Both the position numbers and the translations under genes were made by a program. The notes under the pieces are model-generated. The model was not told where the DNA came from. It did no database searches and worked only from the letters and a program-made list of their open reading frames with translations. Of a stretch of DNA of 64,000 nt, positions 52,454 to 61,915 are shown in pieces; the first letter of the stretch is position 1, and every line of letters begins with the position of its first letter. The DNA comes from an uncultured Polaribacter sp. (GTDB lineage: Bacteria > Bacteroidota > Bacteroidia > Flavobacteriales > Flavobacteriaceae). The DNA is taken from contig CANMHT010000006.1 of NCBI GenBank assembly GCA_947497755.1, forward strand, positions 62,001-126,000, in the 5' to 3' direction.

Positions 52454-54940
52454 ATGGCAAAGAATTTAGTTATCGTAGAGTCACCTGCAAAGGCAAAAAC
52501 TATTGAGAAGTTTTTAGGAAAAGATTTTCAAGTAGAATCTAGTTTTGGACACATAGCAGATCTACCATCTAAAGAACTAGGAGTGAATGTTGAAGGTGAT
52601 TTTTTGCCCAACTATATAATTTCTACCGACAAGAAAGCGGTGGTAAAAAAATTAAAAGACTTAGCAAAGAAAGCAGATACTGTTTGGTTAGCTAGTGATG
52701 AGGATCGTGAAGGAGAAGCGATTGCTTGGCATTTGGCAGAGCAATTAAAATTAAAAGCAGAAAAAACCAAACGTATTGTTTTTCATGAGATTACTAAGAA
52801 AGCAATTTTAAAAGCTGTAGAGAATCCTAGAGATATTAATTACAATTTGGTAAATGCACAACAGGCCCGAAGAGTATTAGATCGTTTGGTAGGATATGAG
52901 TTGTCTCCTGTACTTTGGAGAAAAGTAAAAGGAGGTTTGTCTGCAGGTAGAGTACAATCTGTTGCAGTTCGTTTAATTGTAGAGAGAGAACGTGAAATAG
53001 AAAACTTTACACCTGTTGCTTCTTATAGAATTGATGCAGAGTTTATCAATGCAAACGGGAAAAAGTTTAAAGCTAAGCTTGGTAAAAACTTTACAAGTAA
53101 AGCAGAAGCAGAAGCTTTTTTACAATCTTGTGTCAATGCAGATTTTCATGTAGAAGATTTACAAAAAAAACCAGCAAAGAAAACACCAGCAGCACCATTT
53201 ACTACATCAACTTTACAGCAAGAAGCTTCTCGTAAATTAGGTTTTCCGGTAGCAAAAACGATGATGATGGCACAGCGTTTATATGAGGCTGGATTGATTA
53301 CTTATATGAGAACTGATAGTGTAAATCTTTCTGATGACGCTAAGAATGCAGCACAAGAAGAAATCATAACGTCTTACGGAGATAGTTATAGTACTCCAAG
53401 AAATTTTTCTACAAAATCTAAAGGCGCTCAAGAAGCACACGAAGCTATTCGTCCTACCAATATGAGTAAGCATACTGTTTCTGTTGATTATGATCAGGAT
53501 AGATTGTATGCCTTGATTTGGAAACGTACTATTGCATCTCAAATGAGTGATGCTCAGTTGGAAAGAACGAATGTAAAAATAAACAACTCTAATAATAGTA
53601 AATTGTTTACTGCTAATGGAGAGGTGATTACTTTTGAAGGTTTCTTAAAAGTGTATTTAGAAGGAACTGATAATGAGGATGATGAGCAAGCAGGTACATT
53701 GCCAAAATTAAATGTTGGAGAGCAATTAGGAAACGAATTTATTACAGCTACAGAGCGTTATACAAAAGCGCCATATCGTTTTTCTGAAGCTTCTTTGGTA
53801 AAACGATTAGAAGAATTAGGGATAGGAAGACCTTCTACGTATGCACCTACAATTTCTACAATTCAACGTAGAGAGTATATCCAAAAAGGAGCTGTTGAAG
53901 GTAAAGAAAGAAATTACTTGCAAATGACTTTAAAGTCAAACCAAATTTCTTCTGAAACTTTAATAGAAAAAGTAGGTTCTGATAAAGGGAAGTTAGTGCC
54001 AACAGACATAGGAAATATTGTAAATGACTTTTTAGTAGCGAATTTCTCAAATATTTTGGATTTTGGATTTACAGCAAAAGTAGAATCTGAATTTGATGAG
54101 ATTGCAGATGGGAAAGAAGATTGGACAGCAATGATAAAAGAATTTTATCAAGATTTTCATATTACTGTAGAAGATGTTGCTGCCAATGCAGAAAGAGCAA
54201 AAGGAGAACGTTTATTAGGAATCGACCCAGAAAGCGGAAAAAACGTGTATGCTCGTCTAGGAAGATTTGGTGCAATGGTTCAAATTGGAGAAGCTACAGA
54301 CGAAGAAAAGCCAAAATTTGCTAGTTTACAAGGGGAGCAAACATTAAACTCTATAACTTTTGAAGAAGCAATGGACTTGTTCCAGTTGCCTAAGAATTTA
54401 GGGCAATATGAAGGAGAAGATGTTGTGGTTTCTAATGGTAGATTTGGTCCTTATATAAAATTTGGAGCAAAATATGTATCGCTAGATAAAGGAGAAAATC
54501 CAATGACAGTAGATATGGATAGAGCTATAGAATTAATTGTTGCTAAGCAAAAAGCAGATGCTCCAATTGGAGAATATGAAGGATACCCAATTCAGAAAGG
54601 TGTTGGTAGATTTGGTCCATTTATTAAGTGGAACTCTATTTTTATCAACGTTAATAAAAAATACGATTTTGATAATCTATCTCAAGAAGATTTAGTGAGT
54701 CTAATTGAAGATAAAAAGCAAAAAGAAAGAGATAAGTTGATACATAATTGGGAAGATGCCGGAATTAGAGTTGAGAAAGCTCGTTGGGGACGTTTCAATA
54801 TTATTAAAGGAAAAGTAAAGATTGAAATGCCTAAAACAACCAAGGCAGAAGAGTTAACTTTAGAAGAAGTAGAAAAAATTATTGAAGCTAAAGCTCCTAA
54901 GAAAAAAACAACAAGAAAAAAAACTACTAAAAAGAAATAA
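52454..54940 (+). CDS. topA: DNA topoisomerase I
   Basis: Relaxes negative supercoils by single-strand passage. The 828-residue protein has an N-terminal TOPRIM domain (NLVIVESPAKAKTIEKFLG, ASDEDREGEAIAWHL) and the core with catalytic Tyr284 in LITYMRTDSVNLSD. The C-terminal region lacks the Cys4 zinc ribbons of E. coli TopA and instead has repeats of the GRFG type (YARLGRFGAMVQIG, NGRFGPYIKFGAKYVS, GVGRFGPFIKWNSI). It ends in a Lys/Thr tail (KKKTTRKKTTKKK) suited to DNA binding. Only one Cys is present in the whole protein. Confidence 0.96.
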   Translation: MAKNLVIVESPAKAKTIEKFLGKDFQVESSFGHIADLPSKELGVNVEGDFLPNYIISTDKKAVVKKLKDLAKKADTVWLASDEDREGEAIAWHLAEQLKLKAEKTKRIVFHEITKKAILKAVENPRDINYNLVNAQQARRVLDRLVGYELSPVLWRKVKGGLSAGRVQSVAVRLIVEREREIENFTPVASYRIDAEFINANGKKFKAKLGKNFTSKAEAEAFLQSCVNADFHVEDLQKKPAKKTPAAPFTTSTLQQEASRKLGFPVAKTMMMAQRLYEAGLITYMRTDSVNLSDDAKNAAQEEIITSYGDSYSTPRNFSTKSKGAQEAHEAIRPTNMSKHTVSVDYDQDRLYALIWKRTIASQMSDAQLERTNVKINNSNNSKLFTANGEVITFEGFLKVYLEGTDNEDDEQAGTLPKLNVGEQLGNEFITATERYTKAPYRFSEASLVKRLEELGIGRPSTYAPTISTIQRREYIQKGAVEGKERNYLQMTLKSNQISSETLIEKVGSDKGKLVPTDIGNIVNDFLVANFSNILDFGFTAKVESEFDEIADGKEDWTAMIKEFYQDFHITVEDVAANAERAKGERLLGIDPESGKNVYARLGRFGAMVQIGEATDEEKPKFASLQGEQTLNSITFEEAMDLFQLPKNLGQYEGEDVVVSNGRFGPYIKFGAKYVSLDKGENPMTVDMDRAIELIVAKQKADAPIGEYEGYPIQKGVGRFGPFIKWNSIFINVNKKYDFDNLSQEDLVSLIEDKKQKERDKLIHNWEDAGIRVEKARWGRFNIIKGKVKIEMPKTTKAEELTLEEVEKIIEAKAPKKKTTRKKTTKKK

Positions 54941-54981
54941 CAATTAGTTATATTGCGATAGTTTAATCGATAAACCAGTAA

Positions 54982-56142
54982 ATGAATTTCGATTTTTTAA
55001 CCCCTATAAAAGATACGATCATTGCTCATTTGGTGCTACAATCAGCACAAAGCTTGGGTAGAAGTATGGCTATACATTCTGCTCAAAATGGACTTCCAGA
55101 ATTGGAAGATGTTCAAATAGCAATTTTTGGAGTCTTAGAAGATAGAAACGCCATAGACAATCTTTGGTGTGGAGAAAATATTGATGCTATTCGAAAGCAT
55201 TTGTATCAATTGTTTCCAGGAAATTGGCATACTTCAATTGTAGATTTAGGAGACATTCAAAAAGGAAATACAATTGCAGATACTTATTTTGCAGTGAGTA
55301 CTCTTACAGCCTATTTACTTAAAAAAAATATCATACCAATAATTATTGGAGGTAGTCAGGATATTACTTATGCGAATTACCGAGCTTATGATACTTTAGA
55401 GCAAACAGTAAACATTGTTTCTGTAGATAGTAAGTTTGATATTGGTTCTTCTGAAGACGAGCTAAACTCAAGATCTTATTTAAGTAAAATAGTTATGGAC
55501 GAACCTACCAATATGTTTAATTTTAGCAATATTGGTTATCAAACCTATTACAATTCTCAAGAGGAATTGGATTTGTTACAAAGCCTGTTTTTTGATGCTT
55601 ATAGGCTTGGAGAAGTTAAAGATCTTACCAAAGTAGAGCCTATTATGAGAGATGCAGATATGGTTAGCATTGATCTTGGAGCGATAAGACAAAGTGAAGC
55701 ACCTGCAAATAATACATGTTCTCCAAACGGCTTTTATGGAGAAGAAATTTGTGCAATAGCAAGATATGCTGGGATAAGTGATAAGGTAACTTCTTTTGGG
55801 ATTTATGAATACAATCCTAGATTTGATCGTAATAATCAAACAGCAAGTTTGGTCTCTCAAATGATTTGGTATTTTATTGAAGGAGTGAACTATAGAGCCA
55901 AAGATTACCCTTATTCAACCAAAGAATCATACCAGAAATTTATTGTTTTAGCAGAAAACGATGATCCAATAAATTTTTATAAAAGTGATAAAAGTGGAAG
56001 ATGGTGGATGGAGATAAATATTCTAACAAATAATAAATACAAAAGACATACGTTAATACCTTGTACCTACCAAGACTATTTGGAGGCTACGGAACAAAAG
56101 ATACCAGAAAGGTGGTATAAAGCTCAAAGGAAATTAATGTAA
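54982..56142 (+). CDS. Arginase/formimidoylglutamase-fold protein with degenerate metal site
   Basis: A 386-residue ureohydrolase-fold protein. The landmarks align with arginases, but the manganese ligands are changed: GGDHS is GGSQD (His lost), DAHxD is DSKFD (His lost), and SxDxDxxDP is SIDLGAIRQ (second Asp lost). The first Asp of each remaining motif is kept. The C-terminal part (about 330-386) is extended beyond normal arginase (RWWMEINI, CTYQDYLEA). It lies between topA and gldK, a position I associate with other flavobacteria. Probably not an active ureohydrolase; a binding or structural role near the T9SS motor is possible (inference). Confidence 0.8.
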   Translation: MNFDFLTPIKDTIIAHLVLQSAQSLGRSMAIHSAQNGLPELEDVQIAIFGVLEDRNAIDNLWCGENIDAIRKHLYQLFPGNWHTSIVDLGDIQKGNTIADTYFAVSTLTAYLLKKNIIPIIIGGSQDITYANYRAYDTLEQTVNIVSVDSKFDIGSSEDELNSRSYLSKIVMDEPTNMFNFSNIGYQTYYNSQEELDLLQSLFFDAYRLGEVKDLTKVEPIMRDADMVSIDLGAIRQSEAPANNTCSPNGFYGEEICAIARYAGISDKVTSFGIYEYNPRFDRNNQTASLVSQMIWYFIEGVNYRAKDYPYSTKESYQKFIVLAENDDPINFYKSDKSGRWWMEINILTNNKYKRHTLIPCTYQDYLEATEQKIPERWYKAQRKLM

Positions 56143-56260
56143 ATAAATTAATGAAAAGTTTATTTAACCTAAATATTATATTTAAAGTAGTTAAAACGAT
56201 TGGTTTTTATCAAAAAAAATAATAGGTTTACGAACTTTTTAGTTGAAAGATATTAATAAT

Positions 56261-57649
56261 ATGAAGAAAGTAGCATTTTATGCACTAATAGTAATCCTGC
56301 TTTACAGCTGTGGTTCTAATGATAGAGGAGAGTTGACAGGTGTTAGTTCTAAAAGAAAGTGGTTTGCAGAAAAACCAACTGGAATGACCTTAATTCCAGG
56401 AGGTTCTTTTACAATGGGTAAACAAGACGAAGACGTTATGGGAACTCTTAGTGCACCTACAAGAACTGTAACTGTACGTCCATATTATATGGATGAAACA
56501 GAAATTACCAATAGTGAATACAAGCAGTTTGTATACTGGGTTAGAGATTCTGTTGTAAGAACTAAGTTGGCTTATAAGGCTGCTGAAGTTAGTTTGCTTT
56601 CTGATGGAAACCCTGATGGAACTCCTTTAACTGGAGGAATTCATGATTTTTCTTTTGCTGTGATTGATACAACAGATGCAAATCCGTATCATAAATACAT
56701 GTTAGAAAATTATTATGATATCGGAGGAGGTTTAGATTCTTTAAGACCTTTGAAAAAAGATATTGATATTATTTGGGATAAAAATGAATATCCAGATGTG
56801 CATTACGTAGAAGTAATGGACTCTTTATATTTAAAGAAAGATGTTGCTGTAGACGGTAATAGAAGTTTTAATACAAAATTTTTAGAATACAGATACTCTT
56901 GGTTTGATAGAGCAGTAGCAGCAAGAAAAGGTGGAGATAGAAAAGATTTTTTACGTACAGAAATGATCAATATTTATCCAGATACTACAGTTTGGGTAAG
57001 AGATTTTAATTATTCGTACAATGACCCAATGCACCAAGATTATTTTTACCATCAAGCTTATGGAGATTATCCAGTAGTTGGGGTAAACTGGTATCAGGCA
57101 GAAGCTTTTTGTAACTGGAGAACAAAAAACAAAAACGATTATTTAAGAGCAAGAAAAAATACAGTAGCTGTACCTAGCTTTAGACTACCAACAGAAGCAG
57201 AATGGGAGTATGCAGCTCGTGGTGGATTAGAGTTTGGAAAATATCCTTGGGGTGCAGGACCAGCAACTACAAGTGATAGAGGTTGTTTCTTAGCAAACTT
57301 TAAACCTGTGAGAGGTAATTATGCTGTAGATGGAGCTTTATATACTATGGAAGCAAAATCATTCAATGCAAATGACTATGGATTGTATAACATGGCAGGA
57401 AACGTTGCTGAATGGACCAATTCATCTTACAATATGTCATCGTATTATATGGGGTCTACAATGAACCCGAATGTTGAAGACAGAAATAACAAAAGAAAAA
57501 TTATCCGTGGAGGATCTTGGAAAGACGTAGCTTACTTTTTAGAAGTTAGTTCAAGAGACTATGAGTATGCAGATACGGCTAGAAGTTATATCGGTTTTAG
57601 AACTGTACAAAACTATCTAGGTAAAATCTACGGAAAGACGAATAACTAG
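56261..57649 (+). CDS. gldK: Gliding motility / T9SS lipoprotein GldK
   Basis: Outer-membrane lipoprotein that forms the periplasmic ring of the T9SS with GldN (PorK-PorN in Porphyromonas). From ATG 56261 it is 462 residues with lipobox LYSC (Cys17). The rest is a formylglycine-generating-enzyme-like fold (MTLIPGGSFTMGKQDED, YPVVGVNWYQAEAFCNWR, RLPTEAEWEYAARGG, GNVAEWTNSSY, RKIIRGGSWKD, YIGFRTV). The fold is used structurally. I prefer this ATG over a TTG 18 bases upstream because it gives a proper signal peptide. First gene of gldKLMN. Confidence 0.96.
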   Translation: MKKVAFYALIVILLYSCGSNDRGELTGVSSKRKWFAEKPTGMTLIPGGSFTMGKQDEDVMGTLSAPTRTVTVRPYYMDETEITNSEYKQFVYWVRDSVVRTKLAYKAAEVSLLSDGNPDGTPLTGGIHDFSFAVIDTTDANPYHKYMLENYYDIGGGLDSLRPLKKDIDIIWDKNEYPDVHYVEVMDSLYLKKDVAVDGNRSFNTKFLEYRYSWFDRAVAARKGGDRKDFLRTEMINIYPDTTVWVRDFNYSYNDPMHQDYFYHQAYGDYPVVGVNWYQAEAFCNWRTKNKNDYLRARKNTVAVPSFRLPTEAEWEYAARGGLEFGKYPWGAGPATTSDRGCFLANFKPVRGNYAVDGALYTMEAKSFNANDYGLYNMAGNVAEWTNSSYNMSSYYMGSTMNPNVEDRNNKRKIIRGGSWKDVAYFLEVSSRDYEYADTARSYIGFRTVQNYLGKIYGKTNN

Positions 57650-57680
57650 AAATTAATTAACCCCCTAAAATTTAGAAATT

Positions 57681-58307
57681 ATGGCACAGTCAAAAAAAGG
57701 TAAAAAGATGATGAATATGGTTTACGGTTTAGGAGCCGCAATCGTAATTATCGGAGCACTTTTTAAAATTCAACATTTATCTTTCGGACCTATCTCTGGA
57801 GGATTGATGCTAACAATTGGTTTAGTAGTAGAAGCAATCGTATTTGCGATTTCTGCATTTGAACCTGTTGATGACGATTTGGATTGGACAAAAGTATACC
57901 CAGAACTTGGAGATGCTGAAGGTGAAGCTACTGGAGCTAATGGTATGTTATCTCAAAAATTAGATAATTTATTAAAAGAAGCTCAATTAGATGGAGCTTT
58001 GATTGAAAGCTTAGGAGAAAGTATTAAAAACTTTCAAGGAGCTGCAACAGGATTATCATCTGCCTCAGAATCTATTGCAACAACAAATAGCTATAACGAG
58101 CAAATGGCATTAGCTGCCTCTCAAATGGAGTCGCTAAATGGATTGTACCAAGTACAAATGGAAAATGCAAACAAGCAAACAGAATTGAATAACTCTTTAG
58201 TAGAAAATTCAGAGAAATTAAAGTCTCAAATGGAAACATTAGCCGAAAATATGTCTTCTCTTAATGGAGTATATGGTGGAATGCTTTCTGCAATGTCAAG
58301 TAAATAA
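57681..58307 (+). CDS. gldL: T9SS motor protein GldL
   Basis: Inner-membrane stator-like subunit that, with GldM, uses the proton gradient to drive T9SS and gliding. The 208-residue protein has two membrane segments (about 14-34 and 38-58: VYGLGAAIVIIGALFKIQHL, GLMLTIGLVVEAIVFAISAF). A Glu within the second segment (VVEAIVF) fits the known proton-carrying residue. The cytoplasmic part (about 70-208) is coiled-coil-like (LNNSLVENSEKLKSQMETL). It lies 31 bases after gldK. Confidence 0.97.
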   Translation: MAQSKKGKKMMNMVYGLGAAIVIIGALFKIQHLSFGPISGGLMLTIGLVVEAIVFAISAFEPVDDDLDWTKVYPELGDAEGEATGANGMLSQKLDNLLKEAQLDGALIESLGESIKNFQGAATGLSSASESIATTNSYNEQMALAASQMESLNGLYQVQMENANKQTELNNSLVENSEKLKSQMETLAENMSSLNGVYGGMLSAMSSK

Positions 58308-58342
58308 TTAGTATTAATTGTATCACTAAAAACTAATTAGAT

Positions 58343-59878
58343 ATGGCAGGAGGAAAAATGTCACCAAGACAGAAAATGATAAACTTAATGTATCTTGTAT
58401 TTATTGCAATGTTAGCAATGAACATGAGTAAAGAAGTTTTATCAGCATTCGGATTTATGAATGCAGGAATTGAAGAGAATAATGCAACTACATCTCAAAA
58501 GAATACTAGAGCATATGCAAGTTTAGCATCTAAAGCTAATGATCAGCCAGATGAGTATCAAGAGTTAAATAATAATGCATTAAAAATTAAAGCATTATCT
58601 GATGACTTTTATTCGTATTTAGGTAATTTAAAAACAGAAATGGAAAATACTGTAGAGGATAGCAAAGACTATCAATCTATGGATAAAACAGATTTTTTAG
58701 ATACCTATTTCTTTCAAGGAGATAAATATACACCTAAAGGTGATGAATTCTTAGCTAAAATAGCAAGTTATAGAAATGGTATGGCTGCTGCACTAGGAGA
58801 TAATGCAACATTAAAGTCAACAGTAAATAGAAGATTTAATACAGACGAACAAACAGATAAAGATGGTAAAAAAATACCTTGGTTAAAATATAGATATGAG
58901 GGATTCCCTCTGATTGCATCTATTGCTAACATAACTCAAATGCAATCAAACATTAAAAATACTGAAGCAGATATCTTGTCTTCATTATTAAGCGGTAAGT
59001 TAGAAGAAGAAGTTTCTTTAAATAACTATGAAGGAATTGTTTCTTTAAAGAAATCTGCTTACTATGTTGGTGAAAAAGTAGAAGGTGTTGTTGTATTAGG
59101 TAGATATGACAAAGGTTTAAAACCAGATAAAGTAACATTAAATGGACGTAACTACTCTAACATTAAAGATGGTCAAGTAGTTTTAGATTTTAATGCATCT
59201 AAATTAGGAGACAACCCGTTAAAAGGTAGTATTACTTTTACTCAAGATGGAAAACCAATTGATGTACCATTTAATGGAACTTATACTGTTATTCCAGAGC
59301 CAAATGACGCAGTAATTTCTGCTGATGCGATGAATGTTGTTTATCGTGGTGTTGATAACCCAGTGTCTGTTTCATTACCAGGAGTTAGTAATAATAATTT
59401 AAATGTTACTGCTAAAGGTGGTCAAATTGTAAAGAATGGTTCAGGTTTTATTATTAAGCCAGGAAGTGGTTCTGAATTAACTGTAAATGTAAGTGCTACT
59501 TTAAGTAGTGGGAAGAAAGTAAATTCTCCAAAGAAATTTAGAGTAAAAGATATCCCAGCAGCAATGGGAATGGCAAGAGGAAATTTTGGTGTAGTAAAAA
59601 TGCCAAAATCTAGTATTGGAAGAGTAGCAATCGGAGCAGGTTTGCCTGATTTTGTTTTCGATTTAAAATTAAAAGTAACAAAGTTTACAGTAAAAGTACC
59701 AGGGCAATTAGCTGTTACTGTTAATGGAACTTCTTTTAATGCAGCAGCAAAAAGAGTATTGTCTAGAGCTCGTAGAGGAGATCAAATAACAATTTTTGAT
59801 ATTGAAGCTGTTATTGAAAACAATACTTCTTATAAATTAAACAAAGTATTGCCAGTAATTATTGAAGTTTCTAATTAA
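58343..59878 (+). CDS. gldM: T9SS motor protein GldM
   Basis: The rotor-like partner of GldL, spanning from the inner membrane through the periplasm to the GldK/N ring. The 511-residue protein has a short cytoplasmic start (MAGGKMSPRQKMIN), a single membrane segment (about 15-35, LMYLVFIAMLAMNMSKEVLS) and a long periplasmic part with four domains, the last two Ig-like (TVIPEPNDAVISADAMNVVYRG and a C-terminal IEVSN). The length matches family members. It follows gldL by 35 bases. Confidence 0.97.
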   Translation: MAGGKMSPRQKMINLMYLVFIAMLAMNMSKEVLSAFGFMNAGIEENNATTSQKNTRAYASLASKANDQPDEYQELNNNALKIKALSDDFYSYLGNLKTEMENTVEDSKDYQSMDKTDFLDTYFFQGDKYTPKGDEFLAKIASYRNGMAAALGDNATLKSTVNRRFNTDEQTDKDGKKIPWLKYRYEGFPLIASIANITQMQSNIKNTEADILSSLLSGKLEEEVSLNNYEGIVSLKKSAYYVGEKVEGVVVLGRYDKGLKPDKVTLNGRNYSNIKDGQVVLDFNASKLGDNPLKGSITFTQDGKPIDVPFNGTYTVIPEPNDAVISADAMNVVYRGVDNPVSVSLPGVSNNNLNVTAKGGQIVKNGSGFIIKPGSGSELTVNVSATLSSGKKVNSPKKFRVKDIPAAMGMARGNFGVVKMPKSSIGRVAIGAGLPDFVFDLKLKVTKFTVKVPGQLAVTVNGTSFNAAAKRVLSRARRGDQITIFDIEAVIENNTSYKLNKVLPVIIEVSN

Positions 59879-59896
59879 GAATAATTCATAAAAAGT

Positions 59897-60754
59897 ATGT
59901 ACAAGAAATATTATTTTATTGTTTTTTTAGCATTCATAACTTCTGGAGTTATAAATGCGCAAGCTAATTTGTTAAACTCAAAATCTGTAGATCAAATTGG
60001 TAAGCAAACAAAAGAGCAGTTAGTTGCAGATAACGATGCACCATTAGCTTATGGTTACATAGATGATAGAGATATTTTATGGTCTAAAATCGTTTGGGAA
60101 ATAGTAGATTTAAACCAAAAAATAAACCTACCATATTATTTCCCTATTGATACTGTGAATATTTCTAACAATCGTAGATCTTTATTTGATACCTTATACA
60201 AAGGAGTAAAATCTGGGAAAATTAAAGAGGCATATTCTGATTCTTTCTTTAACGGAAAAGTAACCCGTCAAGAAATAGCAAATATGTTAATTAATGTACG
60301 TAGAGAAGGAGCTAATATTGATACTTTTAGAATTAGTACGCAAGATATTACCGCTTTTAAAATTAAAGGAATGTGGTATTTTGATAAGAGACAAGGAGAA
60401 TTAAAATATAGATTATTGGGAATTGCACCATTAGGGCCAGATGTTAAAACTCTAGGTGTATCTGAAATTGAAGATGATAATTTATATGAATTATTTTGGG
60501 TGTTTTATCCTTCTGCAAGAGAAGTATTGCACAAAGCCAAAGTATTCAATCCAAAAAATTCTTCGCATCCAATATCCTTTGATCACTTGCTAAATGCTAG
60601 GCGATTTGCCTCCTTTATTGTTCGGGAAGAGAATTTATATGACAACCGTAAAATTGCGGATTATGTGAGAGGGAATTCACTTTTCCAATTGTTAGAGGCA
60701 GATAAGATTAAAGAAGGAATTAGAAATAGAGAAATAGATATGTGGAATTACTAA
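59897..60754 (+). CDS. gldN: Gliding motility / T9SS protein GldN
   Basis: Periplasmic partner of GldK in the T9SS ring. The 285-residue protein has a signal peptide (VFLAFITSGVINAQA) and family segments GYIDDRDILWSKIVWEIVDLNQKIN, the NRRSLFDTLYKGVKSG segment and VFYPSAREVLHKAKVFNPKN. It is the last gene of gldKLMN, 18 bases after gldM, and ends at a 12-base-stem terminator. Confidence 0.97.
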   Translation: MYKKYYFIVFLAFITSGVINAQANLLNSKSVDQIGKQTKEQLVADNDAPLAYGYIDDRDILWSKIVWEIVDLNQKINLPYYFPIDTVNISNNRRSLFDTLYKGVKSGKIKEAYSDSFFNGKVTRQEIANMLINVRREGANIDTFRISTQDITAFKIKGMWYFDKRQGELKYRLLGIAPLGPDVKTLGVSEIEDDNLYELFWVFYPSAREVLHKAKVFNPKNSSHPISFDHLLNARRFASFIVREENLYDNRKIADYVRGNSLFQLLEADKIKEGIRNREIDMWNY

Positions 60755-60776
60755 TATCTTATCTACAATTATAAAT

Positions 60777-60806
60777 AAAAGCGTTCTGTATTCAGAACGC
60801 TTTTGT
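60777..60806 (+). terminator. Terminator after gldN
   Basis: AAAAGCGTTCTG (60777-60788) pairs perfectly with CAGAACGCTTTT (60793-60804) around loop TATT. Shares the core AAGCGTTCT/AGAACGCTT with the terminator at 12685-12710. Confidence 0.9.
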
Positions 60807-60862
60807 TGTTTTATAATGTGATATTCTTTTTTAAAAGACTTCTCTAAGCACAATTATTCGCG

Positions 60863-60870
60863 TATTTTTG
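60863..60870 (+). promoter_or_regulatory. -7 element just before the FAD oxidoreductase gene
   Basis: TATTTTTG fits TAnnTTTG and ends 4 bases before the ATG at 60875, so the transcript would be nearly leaderless. No clear TTG at -33. Confidence 0.35.
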
Positions 60871-60874
60871 TCTT

Positions 60875-61915
60875 ATGAAAGTAGATTATATTGTTGTAGG
60901 TTTAGGTTTAGCTGGATTGGCTTTTGTAGAGGAGTTAATTAAAGCGGATAAAACATTTGTTGTTTTTGAAAATGACTCTCAAACATCTTCATTAGTTGCT
61001 GGTGGTGTATATAATCCTGTTGTTTTAAAAAGATTTACTCCAGTATGGAACGGAGACGCTCAACTTCAATTAGCATTGCCATTTTATAAAAACTTAGAAG
61101 CTAAGTTGGAAGATACTTTCGATGTAAAGTTTGCAACTAAAAAATCATTCAAGTCTATTGAAGATCAAAATAATTGGTTTGAAGCATCAGACAAGCCAAT
61201 GCTTTCTAAATATATGAAACCAACAATTGTAAAAGAAACCTATACAGGAGTTATTGCAGATTATGGTTTTGGAGAATTGCAAGGAACAGGTAGAATTGAT
61301 ACAGAAAAACTTGTGAAATCCTATAGAGCTTATTTAGAAAAAGAGGAGAAAATACTCTTTGAAAATTTTGAGTATGAGCAATTAGATGTAGAAAATACTA
61401 TGATACAGTATAAAAATATTTCTGCAGCTAAAGTTGTTTTTTGCGAAGGTTATGGAGTACAGCAAAATCCATTTTTTAAGCATTTGCCATTAAAAGAAGC
61501 TAAAGGAGAATTATTAACCATTCATGCTCCAGAATTGGATATTGATTTCTTGTTAAAGTCAACTTTATTTGTACTTCCTTTAGGAAATCATTATTACAAA
61601 GTTGGTGCTACTTTTAATTGGCAAGATAAAACATCAAGTCCATCAAAAGAAGGTCGAGAAGAACTCATTGAGAAGTTAACAAAAGTGCTTACCGTATCTT
61701 ATACAATAATCAATCAAACAGCAGGAATAAGACCAACAGTTAAAGATCGAAGACCTTTAGTTGGTGTGCACCCAAATCATCCTGAATTAGCCGTTTTAAA
61801 CGGTTTAGGAACAAGAGGTGTTATGATTGCTCCAACAGTAGCAAAAAGTTTGTTCAATCGCCTAGAAAATAATGAAACTCTTGATCAAGAAATAGATATT
61901 AAGAGGTTTTATTAG
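60875..61915 (+). CDS. FAD-dependent oxidoreductase, DadA-like
   Basis: A 346-residue flavoprotein of the D-amino-acid oxidase / DAO superfamily. It opens with the FAD dinucleotide motif YIVVGLGLAGLAFVEEL and the VFENDSQTSSLVAGGVYNPVV segment typical of DAO proteins, and ends with the second FAD contact TAGIRPTVKDRRPLVG, then NGLGTRGVMIAPTVAK. The substrate is likely an amine or amino acid; the sequence does not say which. It is conserved after gldN in flavobacteria but has its own -7 element behind the gldN terminator. Its end overlaps the convergent DUF983 gene by 17 bases. Confidence 0.86.
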   Translation: MKVDYIVVGLGLAGLAFVEELIKADKTFVVFENDSQTSSLVAGGVYNPVVLKRFTPVWNGDAQLQLALPFYKNLEAKLEDTFDVKFATKKSFKSIEDQNNWFEASDKPMLSKYMKPTIVKETYTGVIADYGFGELQGTGRIDTEKLVKSYRAYLEKEEKILFENFEYEQLDVENTMIQYKNISAAKVVFCEGYGVQQNPFFKHLPLKEAKGELLTIHAPELDIDFLLKSTLFVLPLGNHYYKVGATFNWQDKTSSPSKEGREELIEKLTKVLTVSYTIINQTAGIRPTVKDRRPLVGVHPNHPELAVLNGLGTRGVMIAPTVAKSLFNRLENNETLDQEIDIKRFY

